Assembly: GCF_032854445.1 (NCBI RefSeq)
Contig: NC_088301.1
Span: 54,051,187 to 54,115,186 of the forward strand
From: Liolophura sinensis
Lineage: Eukaryota > Mollusca > Polyplacophora > Chitonida > Chitonidae
Length of the DNA: 64,000 nucleotides
Direction of reading: 5' to 3'
Notes under the pieces: model-generated
Databases searched by the model: none
The model's input: only the letters and a program-made list of their open reading frames with translations
Told to the model about the DNA's origin: nothing
Made by a program: the position numbers and the translations under genes
Shown: piece after piece, positions 11,436 through 25,900 of the stretch
Numbering within the stretch: position 1 is the first letter of the stretch
How the letters are laid out: each line of letters begins with the position of its first letter

Positions 11436-13986
11436 AGAGTTTTGAACATTTGTTGCAAAAGTATTTGTAGCATAAATGACTGGAAGTTTACATGGTACTT
11501 TTATGCTAACTATGATCCTTTGTGAGGAGGGATATCAAGGGTTTGGAAGCTTGCCCTGATTCAGATGAGAGGGAAGGTCTACTGGTATAAAGATGAGCCT
11601 TAACTTATACTAATACATTGTAGCAAGATCAAGATCTTTAGGCAATATTTGTAATGGTATGGTACCAAATGGGCATAGAAGTGGTATCAGTATGCATATA
11701 AGTGAAACATTGTTTTTTAATGGCTGACTTAATGACACACGCGTATTATGTAACTGGTAAATGAAGCAGTTATATGACAGAAAATTCAGCATGACACTGT
11801 CTCTACTCAGAACAGTAAACAGTTTCTGCAAGTAGTATTGAGTTATTTATCCATTAGGCAGAGCGTTTGCTACTTACGTTTTTTACTTTCATTTGTAATT
11901 TTTGGTGGATATATACATATACAGATGACGATGAGTCATGACTCACATTTGTCCATTTCCATGGTTTTCTTGGTAACCAGATAGCTATTTTCCTTATACA
12001 TACTATATAAATAGAAACGAGTTTGTGTCCGGGCTACAACTTTGTTGTCCGCATAAAGTTTACATATGTGGAGGACACTTGTTCACTTGCGTGTTTCTCA
12101 TGGTAACCACACATTTATCATCAACACCCATGAAGATCCCCCTCAGGGGTTATACTCACCACCATACTGCTGGTATTCTTTTTTTAAAAATGCATTTGTT
12201 GGGGCGTATGTTGTGTCCACCTGATCTCTTGATAATTTATTTCATTGTTATTTAAATGCTGTACTTCAGAATTTTTCCCCGCAACAATCTCGGTGATTTT
12301 CATTTGTGGAGGAAACTATAGTGCCTGGAGTAAACCACCAACCCTTGGCAAGTTACTGTTCAACTTTAGCACATGTGACACACCGATATGCTCCCCATAT
12401 CAGTAGAAGATCTTCAACACAGACAACCAGCCACATTATGTCGGCCGTTTTTATCCCCACAAACAAGCAGAATGGGAAAATCTACTAATTCCCTATCCTA
12501 CCCTGGCTGTCAAACAACTTTTTTCACTAGAATACATCCTGCTTCTCATAAATTAATAACTCCCACTTAATGATAAATGAGTGAGTGTTAATAAATTCAA
12601 AGTCAACTTCTAAGAAATTCCTATTCTTTCCCTAATTTGATAACCTGTTCAACCCATTCTGTCATTTTGATTTATGCCATTCTCATGTATATATCTAATC
12701 TTAATAAGTTAGTTGATAGCCACTAGAATTTATGTCCTGCAGAAATAAACCACAATGACTTTGGTGGAATGATTATAGATAACAAATAGTCCATGACATA
12801 CTATAAATCTTTTTCAACCACTAAAGCACTTTTAATCAGTAGAATTTATGCTTACAGTATCACGAACATGATGCTAACATGATTCATTTGTGTCAGTAAA
12901 GAATGATTGCTTGGGGTTTAATGTCACACTTAAAAATTTTTCAGTCATGTGACAATGAGTCATCAGTAGGTGTGTGTATATATGCTGTGTCTTCCAGACT
13001 TTTGGTACTACAACTTACATTGTGTGAGTTGAGTATCGTTCTACCCTCCAAACAAATCTCAAAATGTCTTTCATGAGTGCCAGACTTGAACATTCGGGCT
13101 TTTTTGGGTTTACATTATTCGTATGAAAATTAAATAAGATAAAAAAACTTTTACAATGGTCAGCAGTCAAACACTATATTATATCATTTCACACAACATA
13201 AAAGATGATACTGTAATGCAGCATTCATATCTTAACAAGTTAATAGCATACACCAGAGGAGATAAGACTGATATGACTACAAGGTCTGACATCTGAAAAA
13301 ATGTCAGTCTTATCATTTTTATATAATACCGGTGGGGCAAAGTATCACAATGTATACATGTCCTTGTATAAAACATTAAACTTCAATCTTCTGCATAGAA
13401 AAAAAAGATAAGTAACAATCCATGCTAAAAAGGCACTAATAAGGGCAGCAGTATAAATTCTGTGGTTCAAGGTTGACAGGATTGGATTAACTTTGAGGTA
13501 TAACATAAAATATCAATGCAATAAGACCATAAAATATGAGTTATTATCACACACTTCAACACTCGGCTTTAAGACTTTTTTTATATACTGTTCTATGTAC
13601 CCTTGGGTTCTGTTCATGATTACATATCCTCAGATACCTGACCTTCATGACAACAGAATAAATTTAAACTTGTCAATTTCAAATTGTTATAAATCACTAT
13701 TGACAATATATATATATATACATGTAATACATTCCCACAGTTGCAAGGTCATGTAAAGTTGATCTTAAAAGTCCCCACTTATTAACTTTGGATATAAATA
13801 CATGTATAGCAACTTCATTAAAGTGAAATCAACAAGTAGAAATATACACATACACTTTGGCATACTACATGCATGTACACAAAATCAATATAAATTGCTC
13901 ATCATCATCCAAAGTTCTGGCATTGAAATGGATCTATTTACAATTCCACATCCAGCAGAGAGAGGTGCTTCCTGCGTATACACATT
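11436..13986. other. Convergent intergenic region between ZCRB1 and the EFCAB12-like gene
   Basis: It must hold the 3' UTRs of both convergent genes. AATAAA words on the + strand at about 12589 and 12743 are possible ZCRB1 polyadenylation signals, but none is decisive. A SINE tail copy lies at 12903-13010 and a short TA run near 13708-13720. Open frames in this stretch are short and unconserved in character. Confidence 0.5.
12903..13010 (-). repeat. Diverged 3' fragment of the ZCRB1-intron SINE family
   Basis: Read on the minus strand this matches the tail of the element at 6927-7289: a GTCATATGACTG-like word, an AAATTTTT-type run and GACATTAAACCCCAAGCAAT. The head is missing. It shows that the family is dispersed and not unique to the ZCRB1 intron. 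Confidence 0.65.
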
Positions 13987-16900
13987 TTACAGTACAAGAG
14001 GTTTTCTGATGTATGGGTCAATGTCTCCATACTTAACACAACCCTGACTGTCCAGAGGATAAGAATTCAAATCATTGTTGTAACCGTAGTTGGATTTCTG
14101 TCCCTGCTTGACATTTTGAAAAAGCACAGAAGACCCTATTCTTCCTTGGTGGGAGGTGTCATATGGAGGCATGCATAGGTGGAGCCTGTCCAAGAGAAAC
14201 CCAGGCCAAAACGCATTATAGTTCACAGGACCATGGATCCTTTTGTACTTCGCTGACAGGTGCCTAAAACATACATGTATACATAATAAAAAAATCTTCT
14301 TTCTGAAATTAATTATCTGATTAAAATGATGTATATTTTGTTAAAATCAATTGACCTCACAGCCATGTTAGGGACTATTTGGGGGAAATTATTATGGATA
14401 TTATCTAGCATCTAGTTATGTAGCATTAACCACCTGAATATGTAAGCATGAGTCCCCCTTCCATTCCCCAACATTTCTAACAATGAAAGAAAGCTATGAA
14501 AACCTTAATGGATACATGAAATGCTTTGGTGTAATTTCTTAATATGTAGATTATGATGTGTGATAACATATAACAGAAGACACAAATTTTTCACCTTTCC
14601 CTTTGAGAGTATAAAAATGGCTTCACAGTACAGTTTTCTAATTAAGTACCTTGCAGCAGTGACGTCAACAATAATCCCAGTCTAAAAAAAAATTGGGGGG
14701 GAGGGGAGGTGCGGCGACAGGATTGGGTATGGCCGAATGGGTGTGGAGAACTGACTGAAGGGGGGGTGTCATGTGGAGGTGCCGCTAAGCATGTTCACCA
14801 AATTCCAAGCAAAATCAACAATGACGTACTTTACGAAAAAAATTGAACTTGACGGAAAATATGCTTAATATAGAGAGGTAATTAACAGGTGAAAAAATGC
14901 CACCAAACTGAAAATATTTTAACAAAAATTAATGGGCATAATTTCCTTCATTGGCACAGAAACATAATCTTTGTTACAAAGTTCCTGTATACAGTCGATG
15001 TATACAGTGTACATGACCCAATCGCAATGCGGTACCGTACTTGTAAAACTCTTTTCTGCCCTTACCAAAGCCATTTAAACCTACATACTCTTTAGTTCCG
15101 TCCCGCAGTACCACACACTTTGGCTTACGAAACATTTATGGAGTACACATAAGCCCTGGAAGAGTTGCACTAAAATGGTGCGTTTCGACTACAGTTTAGA
15201 CGTTTTTGTGCACCTGTCAACCCCTTCAGTTAATGAATAAATCGTTGGTATTACAAGTTCAGTTTGAGAAGAAAAACACATGTAGGTTTATACATGCACA
15301 CGAACTTTAACTTCTCGTGTTTGGCCCTGAGTTTCCTTTTTTCGCCAACAGATACTGACCTTGTGAGTTCTTCATATTGCTCAAAACTCAGCCAAGTGTC
15401 GCTTGCTGGTCTAATAAAAGCTCTTCCAGTTGACAAGTTAACTCTTTTGCCCCTGGATGCAATCCATTTCTGTTTAGGAAGCCCAATCTTCCCATCAGAT
15501 GTTCTGGTTTTTTTGGCTTTTTTTTCTTTATTTGTCATCTTTTCTTCTGGAGGGTCTTCTGAATTTTTGGGTGGGTTTGCAAATGTTGATGGAAGTAGTC
15601 TCTGGCAAGGTCTCCTTTTTATTTCTCTTAGAATGACATTGTGTGGTTTATCAGGGGGATGCAATAGTACTGCAAAACATGAACAAAGGTAAGATATATG
15701 TATAAGCCATGTGTTAAACACTTCCATACCTTGTGTCCTGAATACCTGTGCTTAAATTCTTGGGTAGCAGTCCTCAAAGACTTAAATAACACATTTTATT
15801 GGTGTTAGCAAGCTGTATATAGGCAGTAAACAATACTTCTTAAAATTCCTTTTTTTTTAAATTTTTTAAATATTTTTCTTCTCATTTTTTTTATCTGAGA
15901 GAACAGGTTTTTTCCTCAGTTCCAGGTCTAAAATTATTATTATCCAATAATATCTTGGACTTTGCCACATAAAGGAAGTAACCACTGTAGTAAACAAAAA
16001 TGTAAAACATGCAGTTTTAACTACTTGTAAATTAATGAGTATTTCTATATTTTCTTCTATGGAAGTTAAACAAGAATCGTTTTCTTAAGATTTCCAGAAA
16101 ATATCAGAAAATAATTCTTGTGTGACTCAAAATTAAGCAAACCTTGTTGTTTTCATTCCAAAAAAAATATAATTTTTTAGAGGGAAGAAAAAAAAAAAAA
16201 GAAAATCCCCCCAAATATTTTCTTTACTTTGCTCAATTATGTATGCAGATGGAATCCAAAGGTTTATGTATTGTCATTAAAACTTAATGACTAGGTAAAT
16301 TGTAACCTCAACTATAGTCATATACCTTTATCCAGAAGCTCCTTGGTGAGATTTACCCCTCTCTCTTGACAAAGGGCCCTAACTGCATAGTACTCCCTGA
16401 GTTTTTCCTGTCGGAAGCGGTTCATCAATTCCCCTGAGTCACCATCTAGTTGGGAAAACATGCTGTGATTGTCAATAGCTTTGTCACCGATTTTGATCAC
16501 ACTTGGATACCTGATGTCTCTGTCAGATTTTGCCTGCTTGAGAATAAATGATACAAGCATGAGAATATTCCACGTGGAAAATGGGTCAATGTCACGCCAA
16601 TGTAATATAATTTATAATAGTCTCACATATTCCGCACATAACCACAAAACAGTAAGTTTGGGATAATTAATGCATTAATGCTGTGTAATCAAGAACTGAT
16701 TTATACAAAATTGGCATATTTCATGACTATTACCCTAATTCTTCAACCATTTCACATACAAAAGAAAACTTTCAGAGCACATTGGTGGGATTTGCCATTT
16801 TCAGGGCTTCACAAAAATTAAAATTTTATCAATCTACACAGAATAATACCTTCAAAAAATGCCCGAATACACACCATGCAAACATGCGAAAAGGTTGAAG

Positions 16901-19900
16901 ACTTACACTAGTATCAATTACTATTCTGTCCATAAACTTGAGTTCAACATGTTTTATTACATGAGTGTAATAGGAGACCTGCAGAAGTATGAAGTGGGCA
17001 CATATTATATTATTTTAGTAATTGAGCATCTGCAACACATCCTCACACAGAGCAAATTACAGATGAGCAAATGTCGGTGCTATAATGTTAACTGAGAATC
17101 AGCCTTTAATGTTTATCAGAGGGAAGAAAGAAAACCATGTCGAGGTATTATCCACTGATAATATAAGCGTAAATATGAATTTTGATTCTTGCTACCTGAA
17201 ATAATTTCATAAAAGATTTTATATGTGCTCAATTCTATGAAGTACAGAGATTTTGCAATTCACAGATGCTACCAATTATAACTATTGTACATATCCTCCC
17301 ACCCTCAACCATCACTCAAAAACAGTCCTTAGATATAGTAAAACACTAGCTAATGGTACCTTTCTTCCTTTGGCTGAGGCTGTCAGGATGGACCGGGTCA
17401 CCTTGATGTGGTCTACCATGGCTTCATCTGACCCTAGGACAAACTGCTCAGGTCGCAGGTCTGGCTCTGGTAAAGCCAGCTGGGTGGGTGTGCTAGCACA
17501 AGAATTCGAACTTGATTTCCCTGCTGATTTTGGTTTTTCAGTTGTGCTCACACTTGAGGGCACCTCTTGAACCTTGGACAGAGTAGTTTTATCGAAAGGT
17601 GTAACTATGTGCTCACGTGGGCTAAATTCAGGAGTAGTAACTCTCGAAGATTCATGCTGGGGGCTGCCATAAGTCTTACACATATCTGCTGGACTGTTCT
17701 TGGCCTCAAAATGAAATAATGCTGGAGAAGATTTTCCTGAGCGAAGGTTTTGTTTTCTGCCCTGTCGACTTCCAAATGATGGTGTTCTGCTCAAACTTGA
17801 CAAAGTTACTACAAAAGAATGTGTAAATTACAAATCCTGAGTCGTGAGAACTATTGAAATTGTGCAAGTACAGAGAGCATTGTTTAATCTGACACATCTT
17901 TAATAAAATATGTATCCTTATTTCAACTGTCATAGGCCTTGCACCATGGTTTCATGTCCAACAAACATTGGAGTCTTCAACCCCAAGTGCTATTTCCATA
18001 CTGTAGTCAAATGATCAGTGTTGCCATAGTACTTTTTGACATGTTACATTACATTTTATTTTTAGTTGAAGATACCTAACTAAGATGTGGGTCAACCTGT
18101 TGAATTTTTTGCAACTGTCTTGGGTATGATTGGTCGAACAGGTGTACTGGAATGACAGGTTGGGTAGGTCTATTCATATTCCATAAACTCATAGCTAGCT
18201 ACACGTACATGTAGCTAAAGCTGTCCTATATAAGCTTTCATTAATGAGTAGATATGTAATATGAAAAGTACTGGTACTTTCAAGCTTGACCAATCAGTAA
18301 ATGATGAAATCATTCATTTCTCAATCTAGATAACAGAAAAGAACATGTTTAAATAAGTAGGCATTATCTAAGGCCATTCTGTGTTTTTTTCAAGTTTTTT
18401 TTGTGCATTCTTAAGGTGAATAAAATACAATGAGATTCTGCAATGAGACGCTATAGTTGGATTACAGTGAACAAGCTGCAGCAGAGTGATGTCACTGATT
18501 CTTTCTACCTGCAAAACATGCTCTGACTGACTGCTACATCTATTTAATGTGAAAACGTAACAGAGTCTGTTGAGCATCAAAAATGAACGTGACTACACAC
18601 TTCCTGATCAATTTGGCCCAATAATTCCACCATAAAACCTCAATGTTTTTTTTTAAATTTTTTCACCGAAAAAATAAAAAAAAACTATGAAAACCATATT
18701 TGGAATGTACATGAAATGGCCTTCATATTATGTGCATATCTATGATAAAGGTGTTGTTCTCCCTTAAAATAAACCTACAAACTGCATAATTCATTGCTCA
18801 AATTAGCTATAATTTCTGCCATCCACTGCAGTCGTGTTTTTTTACTGTCAAAAATAGTGGATACTTTCCTTTTAGCACATATATGCTTACAATCTAAGTG
18901 CTGGTCCATATCTTTTCTCTTGTTTTCCCTACGTTCACGTCGGAATCGGTCCATGCCCTTTGACAGCTCTCTGTAATCCAACTCATCACTGCAGTCTGTG
19001 TCCAGGGCCAAAACTAAATCTTCTGCCAACTCCTCTGTCAACGGCACCTTGTGCTACAACAAAAATAGGTAACTGCAAGGTGTTGTATGACATTAAACCA
19101 TTACCACAGGGTGTTCTTGACACTTTAAGATGACAAAAGCCACTCAAAAGCAACCTGGAGAAAGAATTAGAAGTGGTGTACATGTATGTGTGACGGGAAT
19201 GTGGAGTAAATGTATATGTGATTGGGATGTGGAGTACATATATGTGTGACTGGAATGTGGAGTACATGTATGTGTGACGGGAATGTGGAGTAAATGTGTA
19301 TGTGATTGGGATGTGGAGCACATGTATGTGTGACTGGAATGTGGAGTACATGGATGTGTGACTGGGATGTGGAGTTTATGTATATGTGACTGGAATGTGG
19401 AGTACATGGATGTGTGACTGGGATGTAGAGTACATACATGTCTGACTGAAATGTGGAGTACATGGATGTGTGACTGGCATGTGGAGTACATGGATGTGTG
19501 ACAGGGATGTGGAGTAAATGTATGTGTGATTGGGATGCAGATTACATGTATGTGTGACTGGCATGTGGCATACATGTATATGTGACTGGAATGTGGAGTA
19601 CATGGATGTGTGACTGGGATGTAGAGTGCATATGTGTGTGACTGGGATGTGGAGTACATGTATGTTTGACTGGGATGTGGAGTACATATGTATGTGACTG
19701 GAATGTGGAGTGCATGTATGTTTGACTGGGATGTGGAGTACATGTATGTGTGACTAGAATGTGGAGTACATGTATTTGTGATTGGGATGTGGAGTACATA
19801 TATGTGTGACTGGAATGTGGAGTACATGTATGTGTGATTGGGATGCACATTACATGTATGTGTGATTGGGATGCACATTACATGTATGTGTGACTGGCAT

Positions 19901-22900
19901 GTGGAGTACATGTATATGTGACTGGAATGTGGAGTACATGTATGTGTGACTGGGATTTGGAGTAATTGTATGTGTGACTGGGATGTGGAGTACATGTATG
20001 TTTGACTGGGATGTGGAGTACATATGTGTGTGATTGGGATGTGGAGTACATGCATGTGTGACTGGGATGTGGAGTAATTGTATGTGTGACTGGAATGTAG
20101 AGTACATGTTTGTGTGAATGGGATGTGGAATACATGTATGTTTGACTAGGATGTGGCATACATGGATGTGTGACTGGGATGTGGAGTGCATGTATGTGTG
20201 ACTGGGATGTGGAGTACATGTATGTGTGACTGGAATGTGGAGTACAGGGATGTGGAGTACATGTATGTGTGACTGGAATGTGGAGTACATGTATGTGTGT
20301 TTGGGATGCACATTACATGTATGTGTGACTGGCATGTGGAGTACATGTATGTGTGACTGGGATTTGGAGTACATATATGTGTGACTGGAATGTGGAGTAC
20401 ATGTATGTGTGACGGGAATGTGGAGTAAATGTATATGTGATTGGGATGTGGAGTACATGTATGTGTGACTGGAATGTGGAGTACATGTATGTGTGACGGG
20501 AATGTGGAGTAAATGTATATGTGATTGGGATGTGGAGCACATGTATGTGTGACTGGAATGTGGAGTACATGGATGTGTGACTGGGATGTGGAGTTTATGT
20601 ATATGTGACTGGAATGTGGAGTACATGGATGTGTGACTGGGATGTAGAGTACATATATGTCTGACTGAAATGTGGAGTACATGGATGTGTGACTGGCATG
20701 TGGAGTACATGGATGTGTGACAGGGATGTGGAGTAAATGTATGTGTGATTGGGATGCAGATTACATGTATGTGTGACTGGCATGTGGCATACATGTATAT
20801 GTGACTGGAATGTGGAGTACATGGATGTGTGACTGGGATGTAGAGTGCATATGTGTGTGACTGGGATGTGGAGTACATGTATGTTTGACTGGGATGTGGA
20901 GTACATATGTATGTGACTGGAATGTGGAGTGCATGTATGTTTGACTGGGATGTGGAGTACATGTATGTGTGACTAGAATGTGGAGTACATGTATTTGTGA
21001 TTGGGATGTGGAGTACATATATGTGTGACTGGAATGTGGAGTACATGTATGTGTGATTGGGATGCACATTACATGTATGTGTGATTGGGATGCACATTAC
21101 ATGTATGTGTGACTGGCATGTGGAGTACATGTATATGTGACTGGAATGTGGAGTACATGTATGTGTGACTGGGATTTGGAGTAATTGTATGTGTGACTGG
21201 GATGTGGAGTACATGTATGTTTGACTGGGATGTGGAGTATATATGTGTGTGATTGGGATGTGGAGTACATGCATGTGTGACTGGGATGTGGAGTAATTGT
21301 ATGTGTGACTGGAATGTGGAGTACATGTTTGTGTGAATGGGATGTGGAATACATGTATGTTTGACTAGGATGTGGCATACATGGATGTGTGACTGGGATG
21401 TGGAGTGCATGTATGTGTGACTGGGATGTGGAGTACATGTATGTGTGACTGGAATGTGGAGTACAGGGATGTGGAGTACATGTATTTGTGATTGGGATGT
21501 GGAGTACATATATGTGTGACTGGAATGTGGAGTACATGTATGTGTGTTTGGGATGCACATTACATGTATGTGTGACTGGCATGTGGAGTACATGTATGTG
21601 TGACTGGGATTTGGAGTACATATATGTGTGACTGGAATGTGGAGTACATGTATGTGTGATGGGAATGTGGAGTAAATGTATATGTGATTGGGATGTGGAG
21701 CACATGTATGTGTGACTGGAATGTGGAGTACATGGATGTGTGACTGGGATGTGGAGTTTATGTATATGTGACTGGAATGTGGAGTACATGGATGTGTGAC
21801 TGGGATGTAGAGTACATACATGTCTGACTGAAATGTGGAGTACATGGATGTGTGACTGGCATGTGGAGTACATGGATGTGTGACAGGGATGTGGAGTAAA
21901 TGTATGTGTGATTGGGATGCAGATTACATGTATGTGTGACTGGCATGTGGCATACATGTATATGTGACTGGAATGTGGAGTACATGGATGTGTGACTGGG
22001 ATGTAGAGTGCATATGTGAGTGACTGGGATGTGGAGTACATGTATGTTTGACTGGGATGTGGAGTACATATGTATGTGACTGGAATGTGGAGTGCATGTA
22101 TGTTTGACTGGGATGTGGAGTACATGTATGTGTGACTAGAATGTGGAGTACATGTATTTGTGATTGGGATGTGGAGTACATATATGTGTGACTGGAATGT
22201 GGAGTACATGTATGTGTGATTGGGAGGCACATTACATGTATGTGTGATTGGGATGCACATTACATGTATGTGTGACTGGCATGTGGAGTACATGTATATG
22301 TGACTGGAATGTGGAGTACATGTATGTGTGACTGGGATTTGGAGTAATTGTATGTGTGACTGGGATGTGGAGTACATGTATGTTTGACTGGGATGTGGAG
22401 TACATATGTGTGTGATTGGGATGTGGAGTACATGCATGTGTGACTGGGATGTGGAGTAATTGTATGTGTGACTGGAATGTGGAGTACATGTTTGTGTGAA
22501 TGGGATGTGGAATACATGTATGTTTGACTAGGATGTGGCATACATGGATGTGTGACTGGGATGTGGAGTGCATGTATGTGTGACTGGGATGTGGAGTACA
22601 TGTATGTGTGACTGGAATGTGGAGTACAGGGATGTGGAGTACATGTATTTGTGATTGGGATGTGGAGTACATATATGTGTGACTGGAATGTGGAGTACAT
22701 GTATGTGTGTTTGGGATGCACATTACATGTATGTGTGACTGGCATGTGAAGTACATGTATGTGTGACTGGGATTTGGAGTACATATATGTGTGACTGGGA
22801 TGTGGAGTACATGTATGTTTGACTGGGATGTGGAGTACATGTGTGTGTGTGATTGGGATGCGGAGTACATGCATGTGTGACTGGGATGTGGAGTAATTGT

Positions 22901-25900
22901 ATGTGTGACTGGAATGTGGAGTACATGTTTGTGGGAATGGGATGTGAAATACATGTATGTTTAACTAGGATGTGGCATAAATGGATGTGTGACTGGGATG
23001 TGGAGTACATGTATGAGTGACTGGGATGTGGAATACATGTATGTGTGACTGGGATGTTGGGTACATGTATGTGTGACTGGGGTGGGAAGTACATGTATGT
23101 TTGATTGGGATGTGGAATACATGTATGTTTGACTGGGATGTGGAATACATGTATGTTTGACTGGGATGTGGAATACACGTATGTTTGACTGGGATGTGAA
23201 ATACATGTATGTTTGACTGGGATGTGGAATACATGTATGTTTGACTGGGATGTGGAATACTTGTATGTTTGATTGAGATGTGGAATACATGTATGTTTGA
23301 CTGGGATGTGGAATACATGTATGTTTGACTGGGATGTGGAATACATGGATGTTTGATTGGGATGAGGAATACATGGATGTGTGACTGGGATGTTGGGTAC
23401 ATGTATGTGTGACTGGGATGGGAAGTACATGTTTGTGCGACTGGGATGTGGAATACATGTATGTTTGACTGGGATGTGGAATACATGTATGTTTGACTGG
23501 GATGTGGAATACATGTATGTTTGACGGGGATGTGGAATACATGTATGTTTGACTGGGATGTGGAATACATGTATGTTTGACGGGGATGTGGAATACATGT
23601 ATGTTTGACTGGGATGAGGAATACATGGATGTGCAACTGGGATGTGGAGTACATGTATGTTTGACTGGGATGTGGAATACATGGATGTGTGACTGGGATG
23701 TGGAGTACATGTATGTTTGATTGGGATGTGGAATACATGTATGTTTGATTGGGATGTGGAATACATGTATGTTTGACTGGGATGTGGAATACATGTATGT
23801 TTGACTGGGATGTGGAATACATGGATGTTTGATTGGGATGAGGAATACATGGATGTGTGACTGGGATGTTGGGTACATGTATGTGTGACTGGGATGGGAA
23901 GTACATGTTTGTGCGACTGGGATGTGGAATACATGTATGTGTGACTGGGATGTGGAATACATGTATGTTTGACTGGGATGTGGAATACATGTATGTTTGA
24001 CGGGGATGTGGAATACATGTATGTTTGACTGGGATGTGGAATACATGTATGTTTGACGGGGATGTGGAATACATGTATGTTCGACTGGGATGAGGAATAC
24101 ATGGATGTGCAACTGGGATGTGGAGTACATGTATGTTTGACTGGGATGTGGAATACATGGATGTGTGACTGGGATGTGGAGTACATGTATGTTTGACTGG
24201 GATGTGGAATACATGGATGTGTGACTGGGATGTGGAGTACATGTATGTTTGATTGGGATGAGGAATACATGTATGTGTGACTGGGATGTTGGGTACATGT
24301 ATGTGTGACTGGGATGGGAAGTACATGTTTGTGCGACTGGGATGTGGAATACATGTATGTTTGACTGGGATGAGGAATACATGTATGTTTGACTGGGATG
24401 TGGAATACATGTATGTTTGACTGGGATGAGGAATACATGGATGTGCAACTGGGATGTGGAGTACATGTATGTTTGATTGGGATGTGGAATACATGTATGT
24501 GTGACTGGGATGTGGAGTACATGTATGTGTGACTGGGATGTGGGGTACATGTATGTTTGATTGGGATGAGGAATACATGGATGTGTGACTGAAATGTGGA
24601 GTACATGTATGTGTGACAGGATGTAGAGTAAATGTATGTGAGGTTGGGATGTGGAGTACATGTATGCGTGACTAAGATGTGGAGTACATGTATGTGTGAC
24701 TAAGATGTGGAGTACATGTATGTGTGACTGATGTGGCATGCATGTATTTGTGACTGGTACATATTTGTGTGACTGGGATGTGGAGTGCATGGATGCGTGA
24801 CTGGTACATGTTTGTGTGACTGGCATGTGGAGTACATGTATGTTTGACTGAGATGTGGAATACATGTATGTGTGAGTGGAATGTGGAGTATACCTATGTG
24901 TGACTGGAATACATGTATGTGTGATGTGGAGTACATGTATATGTGACTAGGATGTGGAGTACATGTATGTGTGATGTGGAGTACATGTATGTATGACTGG
25001 AATGTGGAGTACAGGGATGTGGAGTAAATGTATGTGTGATGTGGAGTACATGTATGTATGACTGGGATGTGGAGTACACAGATGTGTGAAAGGGATGTGG
25101 AATACATGTATGTGTGATGTGGAGTAGATGTATGTGTGACTGGGATGCGGAGTATATGGATGTGTGACTGAATCGTATGTGAAGTATCTGGGGTGGAAAG
25201 GAGTGATGGAACATGGCTATTTACTGTACCAGTTCAAACAAATACCCCAGCACATCAATGACAGGACAATTATTATAAATCATGGATCAAATATACATAA
25301 ACTTAAATGTGCTGATGTCAGACCCAGTCACATACTATTACTCCCCATTTAATAATATCGCATGGAATGTACACATGTATACATTAACTATAAACACCAA
25401 TATCTGAGTATTGAAAAATGAATGTAAATCTTACTATTTTCATGGCCTTCATAAATTCATCTCGTGATATAGTCCAGTTCTTATCCTTGTCAACAGCTGT
25501 AAATAAGTCAAGTAATCTGATTTTCTTTTCCTGCATGAAGTGCTCCAAAATCATGAGGGCTTTAGGGGAAGGAAGCTTCACTGTTGGAATAGCTTTTCCA
25601 GGATCTGGACTAAGATGTGATTCTGGGGTTTGTTTTGGTGATGGAAGAACAGGCTTGCTGTCTTCTATCATTTTTTGCATCAGGGCCTTTTCCTGAGGTG
25701 ATTTATCAGGTTTGCGTTCCAGATATGCCTGAGTCAGACCCATATTGTTTAAATCTGAACGAAGCTGTTGACGCTCTTTTATCCATTTCTGGTGCTCCTC
25801 AATCGTATCTGTCTCTACCTGGGAATCAACTAACCACTGAGGAGTTTCTCGAGGAAAAGCAACATCCCCTTCTGCTGGTTTCATGTCTGTGCTCAAAATG

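Noticed and set aside
15264-15692. 142-residue plus-strand open frame
   Set aside because: It is the shadow of an EFCAB12-like exon on the other strand, whose splice phases fit the gene.
22961-24865. 634-residue minus-strand open frame rich in HTCIPHPSQTYMYSTS
   Set aside because: It is the 28-bp satellite read through; equivalent frames exist in all three phases, with no start context, domain or splice fit to the surrounding exons.
19174-25168. CRISPR-like array
   Set aside because: Units are contiguous 28-bp tandem repeats without unique spacers, in an animal intron.
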